The position numbers were made by a program, and so were the translations under genes. From Symsagittifera roscoffensis (taxonomy: Eukaryota > Xenacoelomorpha > Acoela > Convolutidae): a stretch of 39,799 nucleotides of DNA. The notes under the pieces are model-generated. The model worked only from the letters and a program-made list of their open reading frames with translations. It was not told where the DNA came from and did no database searches. The stretch is from NCBI RefSeq assembly GCF_963678635.1, contig NW_026971024.1, positions 1-39,799 of the forward strand. Reading direction: 5' to 3'. Shown here one piece after another: positions 31,930-39,799 of this stretch (position 1 is its first letter; each line of letters begins with the position of its first letter).

Positions 31930-32140
31930 CGAAATTGTAATAAGCCGCTTGCCGTGATGCTTGTTGTACTAAAAAATGAAAACCGACTTTTCAAGGCCTT
32001 TCTAGACCATAATTTTACTGCAGTTCAAGTTCAAAATTGTCTGTTGGAACTCATATTCAAATTTTTGCGAAGAAAAGACGTCATAAAAAAGCTTTAAAAA
32101 GCTCGCCTGAGAAAAAAAACGAAACTGGGGGAAGTTTTGA
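31930..32140 (+). repeat. Dispersed repeat T, copy 1
   Basis: Aligns in direct orientation with about 33765-33965. Shared blocks are GTGATGC-TGTT, AAGGCCTTTCT/AAGGTCTTTCT, AAATTGTCTGTTG and GAAACTGG-GGAA. A 96-codon open frame across copy 1 is not kept in copy 2, so it is not treated as a gene. Confidence 0.5.
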
Positions 32141-32694
32141 CCTGCTAAGTTTGAAAGTACCGTAAGACTCTAGTTTGAAACATGATACAATTTGGCTGGC
32201 GAAATCATCCATTTTACTTAAGAAATAATGAGAAAAGCCAATGCCTTTAGTGCATCACTCAATACAAAACATAGCAAAAACGGACGACAAATTCAAGAAT
32301 TTTAGGCTTAGCTTTTTTTCGAAAAATTGTTGTGTCAGATAGTGTGAAGTCTGTTTTGGACCAATTTTAAGACTTTTAATGAAAGCTTCGTGAGACTTTA
32401 TAACATGCCACTTGCTATTAAAAGATGGAGTTTAGATATATTTGGTACTGACTGTCAGATCTCTTCCTACGAAATTGCAGTTGCTTTTTATTCAAAATTG
32501 TCATGTTCAGCAGCAAATGAAGCAAAACACTTTAATTGAATCCGGTGGTCTATTCGTTTTCCATCTCTTATTAAGGTCAGTTACTCCAATTAGATGTCTC
32601 AATATATGAGAAGTTTTAAGAAATTTATAATCTTTTTTCTATAAAAATTTGCTTTTATGTTTAAAAAAAAAGTTTTCCAAATTGTTAAAATTTT
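32141..32694. other. Intergenic, nothing firm
   Basis: AT-rich. A block near 32445-32505 (CTGTCAGATCTCTTC) resembles 37155-37215 (CTGACAGTTAGATCTCTTC), another old repeat pair. No gene. Confidence 0.35.
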
Positions 32695-32860
32695 TACAGC
32701 TGATGATTTTATTAGTCCCTCAAAGATGAGAATGCAAACTGGTCTTGCTATTTTATGATGTTACAAATTTGAATTTTTTTTTGTATCTGCATCCAATTTG
32801 AAGCGTTGATCAATGCTGATTTTGATATTTTAAAATCCGTTTTGTTTTAGATTTGAAATA
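32695..32860 (+). repeat. Dispersed repeat V, copy 2
   Basis: Matches 8395-8560 in direct orientation (CAGCTGATGATTTT and GCATCCAATTTGAAGC). Confidence 0.4.
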
Positions 32861-32939
32861 ACAATTGAGATTAAGAAAAATTCGGTATCTTCTTTACTTT
32901 TATTTTGCCATTTTCTTTTCGACTTTGTGAATTTTCCTA

Positions 32940-33600
32940 ACATATTCTCATTACCAGCAACCATGAAACCTCAACTGATGCGTTGACATCGGGTAGTCAG
33001 TATGATCGATCGGTAATCGAGATACTGACAAGAGCTCCGGTTTTCAAGTTGTTGTACTGAGCCAAAAAAAAATGACGTATTCATGCACAAGAAAAAAAAA
33101 CATGAATCAATTCATCATTTTGTTTAAGTCTTGTTTTGTGAAAAAAAACCAATCAATTATAATCAAATAAATTTCGATTATTATCTCCTTTGTTTCAAAG
33201 AAAAACTGCACCAAAAATACTTTGTTTTTATCGATGTTTATCATTTTTGTTTCATCTATCTCCTTATACAGATGTAATCTATTCTAACTGAAAAAGTTAG
33301 CGGTGTCTGATTCAGGTTTTCATAATCCAGTAAAATAAATTCGAATGTTTTCGCCGTTTTATTTCTTTTAAAATAAGTGTGAAAAAAAACGTTGTGAGTT
33401 TTGCCTTGCTATCAGCCTGTTCAAAATATCAGGACAGGATCCTGTATCTCAGTACCCCAGTAAGCTGTCCATTGTTTTGCAAAATCAAGGATATTCGTTT
33501 GTGAATTGTTTGTTGTGGCAGAGAGGCTAAACATACTGTTCTTTAGTAGCTGAAACAACTTCAGAATTAATGAAGAAAAAGCAACAACAGTTTCATTTAT
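32940..33600 (+). repeat. Dispersed repeat U, copy 1
   Basis: Aligns with 38945-39610 in direct orientation. Landmarks in order are GATGCGTTGA, CGGTAATCG-GATACTGAC, AAGTTGTTGTA, CTGATTCAG-TT, CTGTTCAAAATATCAGG, TTTGTGGCAGAGAGG and TTTAGTAGCTGAAA. Diverged, with indels. Unknown class. Confidence 0.65.
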
Positions 33601-33764
33601 TTGCTCAACAGTTCCCCTCCTTAAGAAGTAAAATAAGAATGCAAAAAATTAAAATATACTTTATCCAATATATTTACAGATGCTCAAATCAGAGTGAGAT
33701 TTCATCACAAAAGAAATCACTCTAGGTTGCTTTTTGTACTTCTACTCCAGAAAAAAAATGAATG

Positions 33765-33965
33765 ATAATGAGTCGGTTTCTGTGATGCCTGTTATACCGA
33801 ATAAAAAAGACATGTAAGGTCTTTCTGTTCAACCAAGCTACTAATTTTTTGAATCAAATTTGTCTGTTGTAGATGCTACTTCTAACTTTGGCGAAGGCAT
33901 CATAAAATAGGTTAAATCTTCTCCCTTCAAGAGAAGCCGAAACTGGAGGAAATTAAGGAGGTTGC
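33765..33965 (+). repeat. Dispersed repeat T, copy 2
   Basis: Matches 31930-32140 (see copy 1). In this copy the reading frame seen in copy 1 is interrupted, which argues against a gene. Confidence 0.5.
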
Positions 33966-34885
33966 GTATGTTTGCTGCTTGAGTAGCAGCCTCAATTAAT
34001 TCGTGGTTAAAAACCAAAAAGTTAACATATTGAAATACGTTCGTCTACAATACAAATAGCTCCCTGTTTTGTTTATCACCCACGCTACCTATCTTGTTGA
34101 TTCAAAAAGCGTCCGCAAAGTGATAAATCCAATCGAAGCCTACAAAATCATAAATTGAACAGCCTCTGAAAATATTCTAAAACTTAATTTTGAGAAAAGG
34201 GTCCGGAATGTTTGAATTGCAGAGCAATTTGCTTTGTTTGATTTTAAAAACATTTTATTTCTTAGCACCAACTTTGAAAATAAATCCCTCGGAAGCTGAA
34301 ATTTAGTTCTTCCCCTCGCCCATAAAATGATATTTAATTATCAAGTAAGCAAAAATAAACTTAACTGAAATTGGGAGTCCCCTCGTTTTTTGTCGTTGTA
34401 TGTTGCTCTAATTACCTTGTCAGAAGCTAAAACGACTGATACTAGTATTGCCACATTTCTAACTCACTTTATGAGTAAACTTGAAAAAATTAGACTTTTT
34501 TTAATTATAAACTCTAGCAATTACTTTAAAAACAATTCTCGGATATTTGATTTTGAATTTAAACTTGAAGTAAAGATTTAAATTTGAATTTATTCTATGG
34601 ATATTGTTTTTTAAAACCCCTCAAAATTCAGCATGAAAATATGACCTCGTTTTCATAATGTCTCTCAATTATCAGGTAATGTGTGTATATCCGCAGATCT
34701 GACATTGATAATTACTAGCAGTTTTTCTTAGATATGAAAAAAAACTTACTAATTGAAAATCGATTACCTTCTCTCTTTTAAATAAAATATAATTCAACGT
34801 AGATTTTGATTTCAAATTGTTTTGTTTTACTTGCATTCGATTATAATAGCTTGTTTTAACACTTCTTGGCTTGAAAGATAATATA
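33966..34885. other. Intergenic, no gene seen
   Basis: AT-rich. A short block near 34125-34185 (AAATCCAATCGAAGCCTACAA) resembles blocks near 8060 and 18020. A TA dinucleotide at 34884-34885 is the left target duplication of the next element. Confidence 0.4.
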
Positions 34886-35627
34886 CAGTGCTGATTTAAA
34901 TAAACCGGACAAAACGAGCTAAGCTTGAAATTTGAAACGCGTTTTTCTCAAACTGGGTTGAATTTAGGTGAAAGATTATGAAGACAAAACTTGTTTAAAA
35001 TTTTACCAGAATTGAGATGGTGTAATCTGTTTTGCGAAATTCGGGCCCAAAATTTTACCCCAAAAATGGGTCATTTTGGCTTTTCTTAGTTAATCAAAAA
35101 TAACGCCACAAATACCCAGTCGATCACAGACGTAACTACATCAAACTGAGTCCCTTACGAACTCCAACAAACGTTAAGAAGGGTTTATTCTCCGAAACTT
35201 TGTATAATTTAATTTATTTTTGCTTGATATACAAAAAAGGTAGTTTTTACTATATAAAATAACAACTTTTTATTTAAAAACAATCTTTAAACGGTTTGCA
35301 AGTTTTTTTGGAGAATATACCCTTCTTAAAGTTTGTTGGACTACATAAGGGGCTCCTTTTGATTTAATTATGTCTGTGATCGACCGGCTTCTTTTGGCGT
35401 AATTTTCTATTAACTCAGAAAAGCCAAAATGACCCATTTTTGGGGTAAAAGTTTGAGCCCGAATTTCGCAAAACAAATATGAATTCTGCTACACCATATG
35501 AATTCTGCTAAAATTTTAAACAAGTTTTGTCTTCATAAGCTTTCAGCTAAACACAACCCAATATGAGAAAAACGTGTTTTAAATTTTAAGTTTAACGCTT
35601 TCGTCCGGTTAATTTAATTCAGCACTG
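34886..35627. mobile_element. Tc1/mariner-like non-autonomous element with long inverted repeats (742 bp)
   Basis: The ends are exact inverted CAGTGCTGA/TTCAGCACTG flanked by TA on both sides (34884-34885 and 35628-35629). CAGTGCTG ends with TA target duplication are typical of Tc1/mariner transposons. The inverted repeats continue inward for about 318 bp each (34886-35203 and 35310-35627), with blocks such as CCCCAAAAATGGGTCATTTT and CCAACAAA-GTTAAGAAGGGT. The spacer of about 106 bp is AT-rich and encodes no transposase. A 68-codon frame on the minus strand (35476-35270) falls within the right arm and is not a gene. Confidence 0.8.
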
Positions 35628-35629
35628 TA

Positions 35630-36025
35630 TTTCAATCGATTATAATCTTTTTTCAATTTTTCATTGTCTGTTTCGATTGTTCTTTTTAATTTCAACCTTA
35701 TTAGATTCTCGGTTACTGTTTTGCTGCTTTCAAAACGATTAAAATCTTTTTTCAAAAATTTTTTAGGATGCTCTTCTTCTGTTTCTCAAATTCAGCTTAT
35801 AAGTCACTCGCTTAAATTATTTAGTTAATCAGATAATTTTTCTCTTGTCCTGGAGTTTTATTTTGAGTATGAAACTATCTTTGTGATTTTTTTGTTTTGG
35901 TTTATTTTTTTGGTTTCAGATAGACCAATAGGTGACAGGAAGTTTTACGATCAGATAATTTTTTACGGCATAATAGGAAACCTTTACAAAATATCCTTTT
36001 GGCGTAAAATTATATTGGCAAAACA
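35630..36025. other. Intergenic, no gene seen
   Basis: AT-rich flank of the mariner-like element. A 79-codon frame at 35883-36122 overlaps dispersed repeat P and is not conserved in its other copy. Confidence 0.4.
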
Positions 36026-36965
36026 TTTTTGTGTTGCAGCTATGATCAAATACAAACAATTATCAAAAAACATAATTTTTTTAGGGATTAATCACCTTTC
36101 CAGTTGGTTAGAAACCGTATAAATTCCTCATAATGGAATATGAAATCAATAACCACATTGACAATCTGTAAAAAAAAAACTCTTCCAACCAAAATTCTGA
36201 CCTGAAATCAGAAGCGGTTATAACTTTCATAAACAAATCCGCTTCGCTATAGAAACTTTTACTTTGTTTCTAAACCATTTTATTTCAAAAACTTGGCTGC
36301 TCGAAAAACCATATTGCAGTGTTTTGTTTGATTGGGCTTCTTGCACAAATCAATTTTTTCCTTTCAAAGAAAAAAACTATAAAAACATTTCTTGAAGTGG
36401 CTAAAACAAAAAGCTATGCAATTCCTGTGAACAAAAAGTTTCAAACTTCCACAACAAGTCTCAAAAACTTATGAAAAGTAATGGTTAACAAATTGTACCT
36501 GCCTCTAAGAAAACATCATTCAAATTTTTATAGAAAGTTTTCAGGTAACAAAATTTATCTTCATTGTTTATGTTTCGTGATTGAGGGTCTTGAAACCAGC
36601 AGAAGATTTTAACCTTTAAGGCTGCGTTGGTCTAAAATCCAAAGACTATATAGCATGTTTTTTTTATTCATGTCACTTTTCAATTTGATTCAAATTACAC
36701 GCATGTAACTTCGAGCTTGCAACTATACTTTTTCAATGTCAAACTGCTTCTACAAAGAGTGAGGGGAACAAAAAATATATGAAAAATCCAATTGGTTACT
36801 TTTCGTTTCCCTAAACTGCATACAAAAGTCACCAACAACAACGGACGTCGTTTTTATCCACCATGGTTGGAAGCTACTGATTGATTGAAATCTTAATTTT
36901 AGTTCTTTTAAGCAGCCGGTAAGACCTGAGCAAGTTTCAACGGACTCTGCGAAGTTGGTGCCGAA
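36026..36965 (+). repeat. Dispersed repeat P, copy 2
   Basis: Direct-orientation counterpart of 9678-10720, with the same landmarks in order (CAAATACAAACAATTAT, GCTTCGCTATAGAAAC, TTCAGGTAACAAA, ACTGCATACAAAA, GTTGGAAGCT). Confidence 0.65.
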
Positions 36966-38116
36966 AAGGAGAAAAAGTACCAATACATTACCAGTAGCGC
37001 AACCTCCAATACATAACCAAGAGTGATTAACAACGCAAAGAAATTCTAGTTTAACCGTTTTTCAAATAATTCTGGTCTGATAGCATGGAATGTGGTGTGA
37101 ACAGTTTTCGAAGTTTTATTGCAATGGGCTCTAAAATTGAGCAAAATGGATAGACTTGAAACTGACAGTTAGATCTCTTCGCTAAAAATTGCGTTAACTT
37201 ATGTTCAAATTTGTCCAATTACGCAGAAATTTTCATGCAAAAAGGTTTTGGTCTACCAATGGTGGTTGCGCTAACTTTTTCGACGGTGCAATCTTAATCT
37301 CTACCCGATAGATTCAGAGAGTTGCCAAACTTTTTGATTACTCGGTATTGGTTGGATAAAAAGTAAGAGATAGCGATGCTTGGGTCAACCTAAATGAGAT
37401 TGATGTCCGCGTTGTTCCAGCTGTCACTCTTCTTTGAGCAGTCAATTTCTAAATCAATTTGGGAGAGGAAAATAAGTAGTTTTTACTTAGTTGGTGCTTG
37501 CATTGGCAACATAGGTGTCGTGACTTCAGTTTGGTTTCATCAAGGCTGCCAGGGCAATCGTTTCTGATGCGTTTTGGAGAGATACTTTATTTTGTTCAGG
37601 AAAAGTTTCTAAACAAAAGTATCTTCTGCAAAAAAAAAAATTTTCGGATTTTTTTTTGTTTGAGCAGCCACATATTTTGAAAAATAAACAGAAACCAAAG
37701 TTGTTGATAATTGAAAAAACAATTCGTTCGGCTATTTTCAAAACTAAATAAAAATCCAGTTTCTTTCTTGATGAACGGGGTGTTCCTTGAAGCTCAATTC
37801 AATAGAAACAAATTGCTAAGATGTTCTTTATACTGACGAAAACTAAAAATGGCGGCTAAATTTAATCCAGAGAAAGCTGTTTATATGTTCAGAATTGTAC
37901 GTTTAAGCAAAGAAAAAAAGACCATTTTTAACCGGTATTCTATTTCATTTAATTTTAAAAAATGTTTCAAGTAACAATTATTTTTTAAATGATTTTGGCT
38001 ATACTTGATTAAGCGTATTCAGTCACTAAAGCTTTTGATTTAAAGGTGCATCATAGGAAAGTGGAATTCACTGTGATACGAAACTAGCAAAAAGTTTTTA
38101 TCTTTTGAGGAGATTT
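36966..38116. other. Intergenic, no gene supported
   Basis: AT-rich with short open frames only. A block near 37155-37215 resembles 32445-32505. The frames at 37498-37680 (+) and 37741-37526 (-) have no recognisable motif. Confidence 0.4.
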
Positions 38117-38780
38117 CAATTATTAGGTGACAACTTCGTTCCAGGGAGAGAAGCCTACTTTTTCGTCATAATAACATGTCTGAACTAAACCGCTTCATCC
38201 GTGGCCGAGACACGACATGTGATTAAAAAAACAAACCATTAACTTCCGTAGAAAAATGTGTGGTGCTGGTGGGTGTATTAGTTTCAAGCGAGGTGATGAA
38301 ATGCGGGAATTTTACACTATAGTTCTATCACAGGCCGGTAATCGAGATGATGACGCTAACTCAGGTTACGACGAAGTTTTTTTTAGCCAAAATACCAGTT
38401 CGATATATCACAAAAGAAATCTCTGATGATTCCTTTCTGGGTTTCTGCTCGCTGAACAAATATGATGTGATGTTGTCGAAATGATTTTTTAGTCGAGAGA
38501 CTTAGATTTCAGTTAGTCATAGAAAACAGTTTTTGTTTTCAGAATTGTGCAGAGGAAAATTGGATCATTTTTTATTAAGCTATTATCTAAATCTGTGGCT
38601 GACTAAACAATATGTTCGAAGTTTCAAAGGAAGAATGTTTAAATGATTAATTCTCTCAGCAGTTTTGCTCAAGTTCATCTTGCTTTTCATGTCACTTAGG
38701 CTTTTGAGCCCGTTGATTTGAAACCATCAAAGCGGGCTCGATTGTGTTGCAAAACTGGCTAAAAAATTTAGGCCACAGGA
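38117..38780 (+). repeat. Long-period tandem repeat, unit 1
   Basis: Starts at GGTGACAACTTCGTTCCAGG (38126). Comparable starts follow at about 38780 (GGTGATTAAAACTTCGATTT) and 39779 (GGTGACAAGTTCGTTTCAGG). The units share ATCCGTGG, the CGGTAATCG-GAT block, and GTTGCAAA-CTGGC just before the next start. The family overlaps dispersed repeat U. Confidence 0.5.
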
Positions 38781-39778
38781 GGTGATTAAAACTTCGATTT
38801 AGGAAGAAGATCCCATTCTTCTGACATACCGATAGCACTCGACAAAATTACTTTTAATCCGTGGATGCAGAACGTCATCTGGTTAAAGTAAATAGCCACT
38901 TTTTTGCGTTGACCATTGTGTTTGCTGGTGATAAGCATATGTAATATTAACCGATGCGTTGATATCCGGTAATTGGTAAGGTGGACCGGTAATCGGGATA
39001 CTGACGCGAGATCAGACCGTGAAGTTGTTGTAATAAATTAAACATCCCGTTTGAAATTTTGATGCACAAGGAAAAACGCGTGATAGAACTATTTTTCTTG
39101 TTCATGTCATGGTTTTTGGAATCAAAAAACATCAGTTATATTTAATGAAAACTTGATCATTATCTTTTTTCAATGAAAAACGGAAACAAGTTTACTTTTT
39201 TTGTTATTTATAGATTTTTTTCTTCCAATTCTTTAAACAGGTGTTATCAATTCTACCTGATTAATTTAGCCCTTCTAAATTTCTTTGAAGGAACGATAAC
39301 ACATTACAATCGGAAAGAGCCTGATTCAGTTTATCATACTAAAACAAAAAATTCTAAAATTTCTATTCGATTTATCTCTTTTACCACAAGGATCACAAAG
39401 TTTTGTGAACATTGCACAGCGACCAGCTGTCCTTAAAATACTGTTCAAAATATCAGGGCAGCAATATGTATCCTCGTTGTGCGGGTCAGCTATTCGTTGA
39501 TTTGCAATGAAATAAAATTTGAATTTGTATCGTTCTTTGTGGCAGAGAGGTTAGAAATGTTGTTTTTAGTAGCTGAAATAACTTCAAACAACTTTGAATT
39601 TAAAAAATCAACAAAGTTTTAAAATGACAAAGTTTCGTCTAAAACTGATTAAAGATTGTGGTCATAAAGCTTTCGATCATTTTAATTGAACGGTTTATTT
39701 TATTATAATTCAGTCGAGTCCACTCTGTTGCAAACCTGGCCAAATATTTCGTTCCGATTTAAAAGATTACAATGAGCA
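38781..39778 (+). repeat. Long-period tandem repeat, unit 2 (includes repeat U copy 2)
   Basis: The second unit runs from 38781 to the GTTGCAAACCTGGCC block near 39730. Within it 38945-39610 is the counterpart of 32940-33600. A third unit begins at 39779 and leaves the window. No gene in it. Confidence 0.5.
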
Positions 39779-39799
39779 GGTGACAAGTTCGTTTCAGGG

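Noticed and set aside
31807-32097. Plus-strand open frame of 96 codons
   Set aside because: It overlaps dispersed repeat T, and the frame is broken in the other copy at 33765-33965.
35270-35476. Minus-strand open frame of 68 codons
   Set aside because: Located in the right inverted arm of the mariner-like element. It does not resemble a transposase.

Overview
This is an AT-rich eukaryotic nuclear window, almost certainly from an animal. The reasons are a degraded but recognisable BEL/Pao LTR retrotransposon (a group known from metazoan genomes), a split gene with GT-AG introns on the minus strand, and a background of old repeats. No operon structure, tRNA or rRNA gene was found. I cannot name the species.

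Left part (1-10.9 kb): one host gene can be supported, on the minus strand from 7764 to 3769. Three exons join in phase to give 546 codons. Exon 2 has a caspase-like (peptidase C14 fold) core with the His (YYTGHGE) and Cys (SDACYSG) motifs. Exon 3 completes that fold and then carries about five repeats of about 45 residues, resembling the GY-x-I-T/S...VVM repeats of DUF7477-type proteins. The rest of this part is non-coding and contains a small foldback element (70-430), a dispersed repeat present twice (1460-1755 and 5040-5280), a tandem duplication (8814-9555) and a dispersed repeat (9678-10720) whose second copy lies at 36.0-37.0 kb.

Centre (10.95-31.06 kb): an old, large inverted repeat. 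Its left arm (10950-about 12950) contains an array of degenerate 140-150 bp units. Its right arm (about 18640-31060) contains the inverted array and has been split by the BEL/Pao insertion. The 5.7 kb between the arms has no gene and carries a 0.7 kb foldback hairpin (13285-14010).

The BEL/Pao element (19196-29234, 10039 bp) has two 300-bp LTRs differing at 7 positions, a 5-bp target duplication (AATTC), a 22-nt primer-binding site, and an unusually long leader. The leader holds four 12-bp repeats, about 20 copies of a 48-bp minisatellite, an A/T-homopolymer tract and an extra ORF of unknown function broken at a TA microsatellite. Gag, protease, reverse transcriptase, RNase H and integrase follow in order, interrupted by one in-frame stop and four frame changes. 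The pol stop codon lies inside the 3' LTR. No envelope gene is seen.

Right part (31.1-39.8 kb): no gene supported. It is a mosaic of dispersed repeats plus a 742-bp element with long terminal inverted repeats beginning CAGTGCTG and flanked by TA, i.e. Tc1/mariner-like and non-autonomous.
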